A stretch of 55,889 bases of DNA from Verrucomicrobiales bacterium (GTDB lineage Bacteria; Verrucomicrobiota; Verrucomicrobiia; Verrucomicrobiales; DEV007): positions 1-55,889 of the forward strand of contig PBSY01000078.1 of NCBI GenBank assembly GCA_002726915.1, written 5' to 3'. Of this stretch, positions 26,722 through 35,791 are shown in pieces. Every line of letters begins with the position of its first letter. Position 1 is the first letter of the stretch. The notes under the pieces were generated by a model. The model ran no database searches. It worked only from the letters and a program-made list of their open reading frames with translations, and had not been told where the DNA came from. The position numbers and the translations under genes are program-made.

Positions 26722-27885
26722 TCATCTGGATTCCTCAGTTCCGATGGGAGCGAGAGTGTCTCCTATTGTAGGAGATTCTGTTTTTTCTTGGGACTCTTCT
26801 AATTCTTCCTTCTCATCTTCAATGGCCTCCGGAATGATGACTTGAAGCCTAACCTCACCGCTGTCGAAAAGAGACGGAGAGTTGATTATTCGGATAGAGA
26901 AAAGATTGCTATCGACGCCCCGTTCGGTGAGGAGCTCCTTCACTCTGGCAGCCCGTTTTTCGCAGAGGTATTCGTTAAAGGTTGCGGCGTCCCCTTGGCA
27001 GCGCATCGCTGATATGGTGATAGGATTACCCGTGAAGGGGGGCTTCTGGAGTATTGTAGAAACGTCATCAAAGACCCCAGTCTGATCCGCCCGCAGAAGC
27101 GTTGTGCTTCTAGAAAACAGAATGGATTGAAGGTCGATGTAGTGAAGAATGCGGTCGGCCGGAAGCGCTTGGATAACGGTGCGAGTGGTGGTTTCGTGAT
27201 TTGCTATGGTAAGTTCGGGCTGGGCGCCAGTAAGGGGCTGGGCACGAACTGGGGCGATACCGGCGCCGCCACCTCGGTTAATTCGGGAAAGATCGCTCAT
27301 CATGACTAGAGCGGGGTAGATTTTGTTGAGTGGTAAGCCTGGAATGGCAAAAGTCTTCTCAGCTGTTGGATGGGATTGAAAGTCAATCAGTGCCGCTTGG
27401 GATTCAAGAGTGGTAAGATCGACTTTGATATCTGGTAGGTCATCTGTGTTTACAATACAGATCCGGTTGATGAGCTTTCGGTTTTCCATCAGAGGCTCGA
27501 TCAGGATCTTCAGGGCAGCGACAGAAATCACGCTGTCGGTGAGTCCAGAGATCAGGATACGATCTTTCCAGAAAGCAATCATACCCTCATGGGTGGAGAG
27601 ACCCAGTTCTTCCAGAAGGCTTTTCAAGTCTTCTAGCTTTGGAAGGGGTGCGTCTGGCGAGATCGTGAGCCCTCCCTGCATAATCGCAAGGTCGGGGCGG
27701 ACTGACTTCACGAAAGTAGCGATCAGTTGAGCGGTTTCCTCAGAGTTAACCATTCCGGCGAACTCGATGCCCTCGGGTGTGAATCGAATTGACAGCTGGG
27801 GAGGTTCCACAATCGAGTATGCATCGGAGGAACCACCCGCAAGCCAGAGGGTGATAGCTAGAGCGGCTCTGGACACGGTTCTCAT
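26722..27885 (-). CDS. Exported BON-like/OmpA-like envelope protein
   Basis: The ATG at 27885 (387 residues, MRTVSRAALAITLWLAGG signal) is preferred to the GTG at 27918 that would put eleven residues before the signal. The region from ~35 to 150 contains two BON-like units around IEFAGMVNSEETAQLIATF and ILISGLTDSVISVAALKIL. Residues ~255-345 are OmpA-like: a strand with ILFSRSTTLLR, a helix, and EYLCEKRAARVKELLTERG, the usual peptidoglycan-contact helix although the canonical Asp and Arg are not both clear. The tail is Glu-rich. BON plus OmpA architecture recalls mycobacterial OmpATb. A role in envelope anchoring is inferred. Confidence 0.65.
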   Translation of the reverse strand: MRTVSRAALAITLWLAGGSSDAYSIVEPPQLSIRFTPEGIEFAGMVNSEETAQLIATFVKSVRPDLAIMQGGLTISPDAPLPKLEDLKSLLEELGLSTHEGMIAFWKDRILISGLTDSVISVAALKILIEPLMENRKLINRICIVNTDDLPDIKVDLTTLESQAALIDFQSHPTAEKTFAIPGLPLNKIYPALVMMSDLSRINRGGGAGIAPVRAQPLTGAQPELTIANHETTTRTVIQALPADRILHYIDLQSILFSRSTTLLRADQTGVFDDVSTILQKPPFTGNPITISAMRCQGDAATFNEYLCEKRAARVKELLTERGVDSNLFSIRIINSPSLFDSGEVRLQVIIPEAIEDEKEELEESQEKTESPTIGDTLAPIGTEESR

Positions 27886-28096
27886 CAATGGTGATTTCCT
27901 TTGGAGGGAGGGATTCACGTAAGGCTAAGATTAGATTGTTTTTGCCCCGGCAAAGTCAATCTTACAGAAGGTTTGTTTGCCCATGATCGGACGATTCTGC
28001 TTGGCGGCTGCGGGTCGGTGATTCTAGCCTAATATGCATCGAAGCTTGCGCTAATTCTACCTTTCGCCTTTGTTTTCCCCTCCCTCCCAAAATTTA

Positions 28097-29506
28097 ATGG
28101 CTGACATCCAATCTCTAAAAGAAGCACTCTCCATTTCGCCGGATAACTTGCCGCTCCTGCTTATGTTGGGTGACGCCTACTTGGAGGAACTTGAATTTGA
28201 GCAGGCAAGACAAACCTTCGAAGATGCACTAAAAGTCGCGCCCGGCAATCCTTTCGCGAGGACTCAGATCGCTCAATTGCTGGAGCTTGAAGGGAGGTCT
28301 TCTGAAGCAATCCTGCGGCTGGAGCAGGTTTGTGGCGACCACTCAGATTTTGCTCCCGCGTGGATCATGCGGGCAAAACTGGCGTTGACCGAAAACAACG
28401 GTGATGAGGCCCGTAAATTCTACGAGAAAGCAATTTTAGTAGATCCGGCTCTTCGGAATGATGATTTGCTCAAACGGATTCGGCAAGCCGGAGGTCGACG
28501 AAAATTTGAGGAACCCCGGGAGGCCATGCCGCAGGCTACTGGTGATATGCAGGCCGGAGCCTTTTATGATCCCGAATTCGAAGAGGATGAATTTGATGAG
28601 AACTCTTATGGTGATGACTCAGACATCGAGATTGAATTTGAGGAACAGACCGGAGCGAATTTTCAGAATGTGGGGGGTATGGAAGCTGTCAAAGAGGACA
28701 TCCGCATGAAGATTCTCTATCCGATGGAGAACCGAGAGCTGTTCGAAGCGTATGGCAAAAAGGCAGGGGGAGGCGTTCTGTTGTATGGGCCTCCCGGATG
28801 CGGCAAAACGCTTATCAGCCGGGCTACGGCTGGGGAGATTGATGCAAAATTTTTGAGTGTTGGGCTTCACCAGATTCTTGACATGTGGATCGGGAAATCA
28901 GAGGAAAAGCTGCATGAGATTTTTGAACTGGCTCGGCGTAACGCCCCATCGGTTCTCTTCTTTGATGAGGTGGACGCTCTGGCGGCTGATCGCAAGGACA
29001 TGCGCAGTTCAGCAGGTCGGACCTTGATTAACCAGTTCTTGGCAGAATTGGATAGCGAATCGGCTCAGAATGAAGGGGTGCTTGTCCTTGGCGCAACGAA
29101 TGCTCCCTGGCATCTTGATTCGGCCTTCCTGCGACCAGGTCGCTTTGATCGTCTCGTTTTTGTGCCGCCACCGGATACAGAAGCTCGGGAAGAAATAATC
29201 AAGATTATGGCGGAGGGGAAACCCGTTTCCGGTCTCGATGCTCAGGGACTTGCCAAGCGGGTCGAGGAATTCTCAGGGGCTGACATCAAAGCGGTATTTG
29301 ACCAAGCTATCGAAGCCTCACTTTCCGAAGCGATGAAATCTGGTAAGGTGATTCCGGTCACTCAAAGGAAACTGGTAAGATGTGCCAAGTCAGTAAAGCC
29401 GAGTACGAAAAAGTGGTTCGAAAGTGCCCGGAACTATGCTCTCTACGCCAATCAAAGTGGATTTTACGATGATGTCCTTGAGCATCTAGGCATCGATAAG
29501 CCCTGA
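28097..29506 (+). CDS. TPR-AAA+ ATPase (CDC48/FtsH-like ATPase module)
   Basis: The ATG at 28097 (469 residues) is chosen over a TTG at 28070. Residues ~1-125 form TPR-like helices (LPLLLMLGDAYLEELEFEQA). An acidic linker follows (~155-185, EFEEDEFDENSYGDD). The AAA+ domain begins NVGGMEAVKEDIRMKILYP, with Walker A GPPGCGKT (231-238), Walker B VLFFDEVDAL (286-295) and the second region of homology LRPGRFDRLVFVPPPD. The GGMEAVKEDI lead-in is that of CDC48/proteasomal ATPases. There is no protease domain and no membrane segment. It is probably a remodelling ATPase recruiting clients by TPRs, partnered with the TPR membrane protein 14 bases downstream. Inference. Confidence 0.85.
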   Translation: MADIQSLKEALSISPDNLPLLLMLGDAYLEELEFEQARQTFEDALKVAPGNPFARTQIAQLLELEGRSSEAILRLEQVCGDHSDFAPAWIMRAKLALTENNGDEARKFYEKAILVDPALRNDDLLKRIRQAGGRRKFEEPREAMPQATGDMQAGAFYDPEFEEDEFDENSYGDDSDIEIEFEEQTGANFQNVGGMEAVKEDIRMKILYPMENRELFEAYGKKAGGGVLLYGPPGCGKTLISRATAGEIDAKFLSVGLHQILDMWIGKSEEKLHEIFELARRNAPSVLFFDEVDALAADRKDMRSSAGRTLINQFLAELDSESAQNEGVLVLGATNAPWHLDSAFLRPGRFDRLVFVPPPDTEAREEIIKIMAEGKPVSGLDAQGLAKRVEEFSGADIKAVFDQAIEASLSEAMKSGKVIPVTQRKLVRCAKSVKPSTKKWFESARNYALYANQSGFYDDVLEHLGIDKP

Positions 29507-29520
29507 GAATCGCAGAAGGA

Positions 29521-30792
29521 ATGAGCGAATTAGCGCACGGGCTGCTCCTTCAAGAACAGGGGCGATTTGAAGAAGCGGAGTCTTGTTTTAGAAGCGCGCT
29601 CATTCGTGAGCCGGAAAATGACCACGTTTACGGCAGGTTGGCGCTGTGCCTGATTTCAATGCCGGGAAGGAAAAAAGAGGCGCTTGAGTCGATCGAAAGC
29701 GCCATTCGGCTTCGAGCCGACGAACCCCTTTATCACGGAGTAAAATCCCTAGTTCTCGTTGAATTGAGGCGGGGTAAAAGTGCTCTCGAAGCAGCAGATC
29801 AAGCGTTGGCGTTAAATCCTGCGGACGCTTTTTCACTAGCTTCCAAGGCGAATGCCTATTGTTCTATGGATCGCTGGGCCGAAGGGGAGGAGTGGAGCCG
29901 CAAAGCGCTTAAAATCGACAGCGACAACGCCATGGCGGCGAATTTGCTTACTCACACCCTTCGATTGCAGGGAAAAAGCTCGGAGAGCGCCACTGCGGTG
30001 GAACAATTACTGGCTGACGATCCGGAAAATAGTTTCGTCCATGTGAATGCGGGATGGAGCGCCTTACAGCAGGGGCAGCCTAAAAAGGCAGAGGAACACT
30101 TTCGCGAGGCACTAAGGCTCGACCCCGACTCTGATATGGCGCGAGAGGGGCTCTTGGAGTCATTTCGAGCTCGATCTTGCTTTTACCGTGGGTATCTGGC
30201 CTACACTTTTTTCATGCAGCGCTTCACTGGCTGTAAGCAGTGGGCCATTATCATTGGTGTCTACGTCGTTTACCGTTTCGCCGTTGAGTTAATGGAGAGC
30301 CTCAGTTCTTTGGTTGCCGGAGCTCTTGTGTTGCTTTGGCTTGCGCTGGTGATGTGGGTGTGGCTGGCACCTGGTATCGGGAACTTTCTGATTTTTCTCG
30401 ATCGAAATGCACGGTTGGCTTTAAAAACTGGAGAGCGGCTTCAGGGGATAGTGGTTGGAGGCGGAATCACCCTCGGCTTAGTTGGGTTGGTTGGAGGACT
30501 TATAAGCGGTTATGAACCGATATTCTTCGCTGGAATCGGTCTCGTAGTATCAACACTGCCAGCATCACTGTCATTCGGCAACGAATCGAGGGTGGGTAGG
30601 CTTGTGTTTGGCTCCATCACCGCCTTCGTCTACCTGACCACGGTAATGGTCACGACGGTCGAAGCTTTTCAGCATCCGGCCGACAACTGGCACCAAATCA
30701 CCATTGGGATGGGCTTGGCGGCTCTCTTGCTGGCTATCCTGAGTACTTGGCTCGGAAATGTAAGAGCCCTTCGTCAGGCCCCGGCTTCCTGA
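29521..30792 (+). CDS. TPR protein with C-terminal multi-pass membrane domain
   Basis: The 423-residue protein has about six TPR units in residues 1-215 (HGLLLQEQGRFEEAESCFRS, AEEHFREALRLDPDSDMARE) and about six hydrophobic helices in residues 230-415 (WAIIIGVYVVYRFAVEL, VVGGGITLGLVGLVGGLI, LAALLLAILSTWLG). There is no signal peptide, so the TPRs face the cytoplasm. The gene starts 14 bases after the TPR-AAA+ gene and shares the TPR theme, suggesting a membrane-docked partner. No known family name can be given with confidence. Confidence 0.75.
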   Translation: MSELAHGLLLQEQGRFEEAESCFRSALIREPENDHVYGRLALCLISMPGRKKEALESIESAIRLRADEPLYHGVKSLVLVELRRGKSALEAADQALALNPADAFSLASKANAYCSMDRWAEGEEWSRKALKIDSDNAMAANLLTHTLRLQGKSSESATAVEQLLADDPENSFVHVNAGWSALQQGQPKKAEEHFREALRLDPDSDMAREGLLESFRARSCFYRGYLAYTFFMQRFTGCKQWAIIIGVYVVYRFAVELMESLSSLVAGALVLLWLALVMWVWLAPGIGNFLIFLDRNARLALKTGERLQGIVVGGGITLGLVGLVGGLISGYEPIFFAGIGLVVSTLPASLSFGNESRVGRLVFGSITAFVYLTTVMVTTVEAFQHPADNWHQITIGMGLAALLLAILSTWLGNVRALRQAPAS

Positions 30793-30799
30793 GTGAGAC

Positions 30800-30825
30800 A
30801 AAAAAAGCGACGAATCTCCGTCGCT
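30800..30825 (-). terminator. Rho-independent terminator of rplS
   Basis: On the minus strand a perfect 7-bp stem (AGCGACG against CGTCGCT, 30806-30812 and 30819-30825) is followed by a run of seven T residues (30806-30800), 35 bases beyond the rplS stop. Confidence 0.85.
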
Positions 30826-30859
30826 CCTCAAGCGCTTCCGTTCGGAGGCCCGCTTTGTG

Positions 30860-31216
30860 CTATTTTCCTTTTGTTTCGCGGGTCTTGATATTAGTTGCAG
30901 CTTTGCCGATACGATTACGAAGATAGTTCAGCTTAGCACGACGGACTTTACCGTGCTTCATCACCTCAACCTTGGCGGTTTTTGGGGAGTGCAGTTGGAA
31001 AACACGTTCCACGCCCTCACCATTCGAAATTTTGCGGACGGTGAATGCCTCGTTAACCCCTGAGCCGCGACGACCGATAACGATTCCTTTGAAAAGCTGG
31101 ATGCGCTCTTTGCCGCCCTCAACCACACGAGAGTGAACATTGACCGTGTCACCCTGAGAGAACTCAGGCACATCTGTTTTCATCTGCTCACGCTCGATTT
31201 TGTCAATCACGTTCAT
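30860..31216 (-). CDS. rplS: 50S ribosomal protein L19
   Basis: The 118-residue protein is typical in length and sequence: [60 protein letters not shown] and the basic C-terminus [18 protein letters not shown]19 lies at the 30S-50S interface. It is a stand-alone gene here, without the rimM-trmD-rplS neighbours seen in many bacteria, and has its own terminator. Confidence 0.97.
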   Translation of the reverse strand: MNVIDKIEREQMKTDVPEFSQGDTVNVHSRVVEGGKERIQLFKGIVIGRRGSGVNEAFTVRKISNGEGVERVFQLHSPKTAKVEVMKHGKVRRAKLNYLRNRIGKAATNIKTRETKGK

Positions 31217-31412
31217 GGTTTAAAAAGGGCAAAATTTACACCGCGAATCTCGCTGTTCGCAGAGGGGCGGAACTGTTACGCCAAAAGATGGCAAAAGCAA
31301 CGGAATTCCCGATTATTTTTTGTTGCGCGATTTCGAATCCGCGCCTAATATCCCGCTCCCCAACGGAGCGGATCTTAGCCGGAAGCGTTTTCCTAACAGA
31401 TTCACCACAAAA

Positions 31413-31489
<77 letters not shown>

Positions 31490-31799
31490 CTTATTTCCCC
31501 ACGAGTTAGGGTGGTTTTCTCCGAAAGAATCTGTCGGATACGAAGTCGCGTCTCGCGTTTCATCTGACCCGGTTCCGGCACTGCGCAGATCTAACTTGGG
31601 CAAGTAGAGCCAAGACGAAGTAGTGCATCGGGCATGGTTCGGTAATTCTATCCATTCGCTAACGGGTTTCATCTGGACAGAGCACTTTTCTTTGTATCTG
31701 TATTTATTAAGGCGGGTGATTGTTAGTGGTCTGTTTAACTCAACCTCGCACTCGATATTCGGCATTGTGTTTTTTGCAAGAGTTGGTCATCCTTCTCCC
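31490..31799. other. Intergenic region after tRNA-Asp
   Basis: These 310 bases carry no recognisable gene. An in-frame extension of the next gene back to 31623 starts at a GTG and lacks homology-like content. No strong terminator follows the tRNA. Confidence 0.4.
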
Positions 31800-32387
31800 A
31801 TGACTAACCCGTATTCTTTTCCGCGTTATTATGTCCAAAAAAACATTTTTGGATTGTTTAACCAATGGTTCCGCGTCTTCGATGAGAACGGGAGTATCGT
31901 CTTTTTCTGCAAGATGCGGGCTTTCAAATTGAAAGAAGATTTTCGGATCTTGGCTGCCGATAAAACAACTGAGTTGATCCGTATTAAGGCACGGAACGTG
32001 ATAGATTTTGGAGCGACCTACGATGTTCTTGATGTCTCGACTGAGCAACTTCTTGGGTCGTTTCGCAGGAAGGGACTAAAGTCAATTTTTAGGGATGAGT
32101 GGGTGATTTTTGATGTCAACGAACAAGAGGTTGGTGTAGTCCGGGAAGACAGCGGTGGGATGGCATTCCTCCGCCGCATGCTGGGGGGGATTGCCGATCT
32201 TTTTTCGCCTCAGCAGCACTTTGGTAGCATTGGTAACCAGCCGGTTCTTGCGTTTCGCCAAACTAGAAATCCGTTCTTGACCAAAACTTATCTAGACTTT
32301 TCTTCTGACGGCCAAGGGTTGCTGGATCGTCGTATGGGAATTGCTGCTGCAGTTCTCTTCTGCGCTATCGAGGGGAAGCAGGAGTAG
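31800..32387 (+). CDS. LURP-one-related/scramblase-like (tubby C2 fold) protein
   Basis: The ATG at 31800 gives 195 residues beginning MTNPYSFPRYYVQKNIFGLF. The pattern YYVQKNIFGLFNQWFRVFDE, then FFCKMRAFKLKEDFRILAAD and a repeated strand pair (LLGSFRRKGLKSIFRDEWVI) fits the LURP-one/phospholipid-scramblase-like 12-stranded barrel. Members are soluble or membrane-associated with unclear activity. There is no signal peptide. The neighbour downstream is on the other strand and ends 24 bases away. Assignment rests on pattern resemblance. Confidence 0.65.
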   Translation: MTNPYSFPRYYVQKNIFGLFNQWFRVFDENGSIVFFCKMRAFKLKEDFRILAADKTTELIRIKARNVIDFGATYDVLDVSTEQLLGSFRRKGLKSIFRDEWVIFDVNEQEVGVVREDSGGMAFLRRMLGGIADLFSPQQHFGSIGNQPVLAFRQTRNPFLTKTYLDFSSDGQGLLDRRMGIAAAVLFCAIEGKQE

Positions 32388-32410
32388 GGAGAGCAAGGCG
32401 TTCGAGAGTA

Positions 32411-33844
32411 TCACTCGGAAGGCAAGGGGTCTCCTTGTGTGGTTCTCCATATTGAGAGTGAGCTACGCAGAGATTCGAAGCGGTTTTTGTCTGTTTCGTT
32501 CTGCGACTTGGCGAGGCTCTGAGTTTCGAAAGGGTCCGTGTTAAGATCGAATAGTTGCCACTCTGCGATCTTTGGATAGTGCACGAGTTTCCAACCGTCG
32601 TTTGTCCGAATCATTCTCTGGGTGTCTTTGTAATACCCGTAGATTTCTTCGTGGTGTGAGGTTGAAGGTTCGCTAACACTGCGAGCAAAACTTCGGGCCG
32701 TGACCGAGTCTGGAATTGCTACGCTTACTAGTTCACAGCTCGTCGGATACACTTCCCTCAGATAGATTTGAGCTTCAGTCTGGAATCCCTCTGGAATATT
32801 TGGTCCGGCCATCACGAACGGCACGTTTATAGTGTGTTCATACATGTTCTGCTTGCCCCTCAAACCGTGGGATCCGCAGGCCATTCCATGGTCGCTGGTG
32901 AAAATGACAATCGTATCCTCTAGCTGCCTGCTCGACTCGAGGCTTTTCAAGATCCGACCGATCTGGGCATCCATGTCTTCAATGACGGAATAATAAACCC
33001 TTAGCAGATCTTTGACCGCTTCCTCTGTCCTTGGCCACGCCAAGAGTGCTTCGTCACGTCCGTCGAAATTGCCGTGATCAAGCGGATACACGGGAAGGAA
33101 GTTTTTTGGCAAGGGAATATTTTCGGCTGAGTATTTCCCCGAAAGGCCGGGGGGCATAAACAGCGGATCATGTGGAGCTGTGAAATTGACATGGCAAAAC
33201 CATGGCTTTTCCTGGGGTGACTTCAGCAGCGAAATCGTGGCATCTGCAAACTTTCGACTGATGTCTGGGGTCACACCAATACCGAGTTCCGGGTAACGAA
33301 TGAGGCGGTCATCTTCTTGAAAAATCCATCCTCGATAGCCAGTGATGGGAAAGCCTTTCCAATCGACCTGACCTTCCTTCCAGTATTGGCCGCCTCCGCT
33401 CCCAAAAAGAGCAGCGACGCCGTCGTAGCCTCGGCTGGACGGGCGACCGCTGACATGCCATTTGCCGACATGCCAGGTGTTATAACCACCTCGCCGAAGC
33501 GCTTCAGCCCAGTCGACGGATTCGGAAGTGCCGGCGACTCGGCCGTTCTGGTCCACTCCGATTTCCCATCCGTGACGACCGGTCAGCAATTCGGCCCGGC
33601 TGACGATACAAATGGGGTAGGAGCAGGTCGCGCGAGTAAAGGTCAGGCCGCGTTCAACGAGGTAATCGAGATTGGGAGTGCGGATATGAGGATTGCCCAG
33701 TGCCGAGATGCAGTCAGGCCGCATGTCATCGGCAAGAAGGAAGAGAATGTTGGGACGGTCGGACGCAACCCGGTCGGACGCAATGAGGGTGTCTCCCGCT
33801 GGCATAAAGAGAGCAAGGAGCAACTTCAGTGCAGGCTGTTTCAT
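32411..33844 (-). CDS. Exported S1-type sulfatase with CxVSR active-site motif
   Basis: The ATG at 33844 overlaps the stop of the upstream sulfatase by one base (TGATG), so translation is coupled. The 477-residue protein has a signal peptide, the metal site NILFLLADDMRPD (near residue 33), and a second acidic/His metal site in IVIFTSDHGMACGSHGLRGK. The residue to be converted to formylglycine is Cys79 in ICIVSRAELLTG; the canonical Pro of CxPSR is Val. It resembles iduronate-2-sulfatase-like and choline-sulfatase-like members, but the substrate is unknown. Confidence 0.9.
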   Translation of the reverse strand: MKQPALKLLLALFMPAGDTLIASDRVASDRPNILFLLADDMRPDCISALGNPHIRTPNLDYLVERGLTFTRATCSYPICIVSRAELLTGRHGWEIGVDQNGRVAGTSESVDWAEALRRGGYNTWHVGKWHVSGRPSSRGYDGVAALFGSGGGQYWKEGQVDWKGFPITGYRGWIFQEDDRLIRYPELGIGVTPDISRKFADATISLLKSPQEKPWFCHVNFTAPHDPLFMPPGLSGKYSAENIPLPKNFLPVYPLDHGNFDGRDEALLAWPRTEEAVKDLLRVYYSVIEDMDAQIGRILKSLESSRQLEDTIVIFTSDHGMACGSHGLRGKQNMYEHTINVPFVMAGPNIPEGFQTEAQIYLREVYPTSCELVSVAIPDSVTARSFARSVSEPSTSHHEEIYGYYKDTQRMIRTNDGWKLVHYPKIAEWQLFDLNTDPFETQSLAKSQNETDKNRFESLRSSLSIWRTTQGDPLPSE

Positions 33845-35733
33845 CACTTATTTTCTTCTGTTGTGACTTCTATCCGGTGAATTTGTCCATTGAAGTTCCC
33901 GTCGGGTGCTTCCTTATCCACCGGGTTGGCAGCGTCGAATCCAACACTAAGGTGCTCCTGCGGATGGGATTTGAGGAGTTGAGATCGTCCGGTGATTTTT
34001 TTGTTCCCGTTGGCGGTGAATTCCGCGCTACCGTCTGCGTTGAGGTTGGCAACAATATCAATTTTGCCGGAGAATGCCATTTCTGAGCTGATGCGGTTTT
34101 CGATGCCTTTGCCGGGTTTTACCATAAATACAAGACGGCCCTGATTAAAATAGAGCACGTAGCCGATGTTGGAGCCGCCATGGGAAACGACAACGCCGTG
34201 AGGCTTGTCCGCCTCCACGATAGCTCGAATAGTGATAGTCTTACCGGAGACGGAGGGCACTTGTCCTGTTTGAACAGTGTCGCCAAAGTTAACTTTCTTC
34301 CAGTTGACGGGCTTGGTGGGGGACAAGGTTTTCTCAGCTTTACCCTTGGTAGTGGAGGGATAGAGCATTACGGGATTCTCAACGATGCCCACCGGACGGA
34401 CTCCGTGGCCCGCCTGCCCGGAGCCGATGTCAGCTATCATGGCGTCGGCAATCTTCTGAAGTCGCTGGATCACTTTGGGATTCTCAGCGGCCACATCGGT
34501 CGTTTCGCCGATATCCTCGTCGAGATTGTAAAGGCGCCCACTCGATCGAATATCTCCGGGTTGTTTGAGGCCCATGCCGATGGATTGAGGTTCGAGAGCT
34601 AGTTTCCAAGAACCGGAGCGTACTGCCATCAGCTTGGTTCCCTTGTAATAATGCCACGCTTCATGGGGGCTGTTTTTTGTTTCGCCTCTGAGGAGGGGGG
34701 AGAGGTCCTTGCCATCGATCTTGATGTTAGGCTTCAATCTAACGTTGGCGAGTGAGGTAAAGGTTGGTAGCAAATCGGTAGTGCCGGAGATGGCATCACT
34801 CGAAGAGTCGGCTGCAATTTGCCCAGGCCACCACGCGATGGTGGGTTCGCGGACGCCGCCCTCGAGAGTGCCTCCTTTGGCACCACGCAGCGGTCCAGAA
34901 ACGCCGCCTTTGTCTCCTTTTGAGGCCCAGGGTCCATTGTCGCTGGTGAAAATGACCAGAGTATTCTTGTCGAGATTCAGTCTTGCCAGGGCACCAAGTA
35001 TCTGGCCGACACTCCAGTCAACTTCTTCGACCCAGTCGCCGTAAACGCCGTTTTCAGATTTTCCAACGAAGTCAGGGTGGGGGAAAATAGGAACATGCAT
35101 CGCTGTGTGTGGCAGGTAGACGAAGAAGGGCTTGTTCTGGTTGGTTTCGATGAACTTGATGGTCTCTTCAGTGTATTCGCGAGTGATGCGTCGCTGACTT
35201 TCGTCCTCGAGCAGTTCGGCCACGTCCTCATTCCGCATCAGTGGATGCACTTTATGTCCGGTCTCGGCGGCGGCACGGCCCATGTCGTTAGAGTAAGGGA
35301 TGCCAAAGTAGGTATCGAATCCCTGTCGAGTCGGGAGAAACTCGATCTGGTCGCCGAGGTGCCACTTTCCGAAGCAACCCGTTGCGTATCCGCTCTCACT
35401 GAGATAATCGGCAATAGTGTGTTCGGCCGGGTTGAGGCCTTTGGAACTTTTTGGAAAGAAGACACCAGGAACAGACACTCTAGGAGCGTAACTGCCGGTG
35501 AGCAGTTGGGCTCGTGATGCAGAGCAGACGGGGGCGGCGTAAAAGCTGGTGAGCTTCATGCCCTCCTCTGCCATGCGATCGAGATTGGGAGTGCGATTGG
35601 CGGTTGAGCCGAAGGGGCCGATATCGCCGTAGCCCATGTCGTCGATAAAGATAATGACAAAGTTAGGGCGATCCTCAGCGAAAAGGGGAGGCAACAGAGC
35701 CAGCGAGAGAAGGAAAGAGAGAAAGCGAATCAT
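33844..35733 (-). CDS. Exported S1-type sulfatase with C-terminal beta-rich domain
   Basis: At 629 residues this is longer than the usual ~480. After a signal peptide (cleavage near LFA-ED) the sulfatase domain shows FVIIFIDDMGYGDIGPFGS, Cys70 in VCSASRAQLLTGSYAPR (CxASR instead of CxPSR) and FTSDNGPWASKGDKGG. The domain ends at LYNLDEDIGETTDVA. The last ~150 residues (about 475-629) form a separate beta-rich module with GDTVQTGQVPSVSGKTITIR and GVVVSHGGSNIGYVLYFN, resembling a laminin-G/concanavalin-like domain also seen after PVC sulfatases. It may bind glycans. The downstream sulfatase is translationally coupled. Confidence 0.9.
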   Translation of the reverse strand: MIRFLSFLLSLALLPPLFAEDRPNFVIIFIDDMGYGDIGPFGSTANRTPNLDRMAEEGMKLTSFYAAPVCSASRAQLLTGSYAPRVSVPGVFFPKSSKGLNPAEHTIADYLSESGYATGCFGKWHLGDQIEFLPTRQGFDTYFGIPYSNDMGRAAAETGHKVHPLMRNEDVAELLEDESQRRITREYTEETIKFIETNQNKPFFVYLPHTAMHVPIFPHPDFVGKSENGVYGDWVEEVDWSVGQILGALARLNLDKNTLVIFTSDNGPWASKGDKGGVSGPLRGAKGGTLEGGVREPTIAWWPGQIAADSSSDAISGTTDLLPTFTSLANVRLKPNIKIDGKDLSPLLRGETKNSPHEAWHYYKGTKLMAVRSGSWKLALEPQSIGMGLKQPGDIRSSGRLYNLDEDIGETTDVAAENPKVIQRLQKIADAMIADIGSGQAGHGVRPVGIVENPVMLYPSTTKGKAEKTLSPTKPVNWKKVNFGDTVQTGQVPSVSGKTITIRAIVEADKPHGVVVSHGGSNIGYVLYFNQGRLVFMVKPGKGIENRISSEMAFSGKIDIVANLNADGSAEFTANGNKKITGRSQLLKSHPQEHLSVGFDAANPVDKEAPDGNFNGQIHRIEVTTEENK

Positions 35734-35791
35734 GGGTAGGCTTTTTGTCGAATTGTCCGTCTAAAATCTGATTTCAAAAACGGGGTGCAAA

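Noticed and set aside
31623..31799. 59-codon extension of the LURP-one-like protein
   Set aside because: The start would be a GTG and the segment shows no family-like sequence; MTNPYSFPRYYVQK is a natural beginning.
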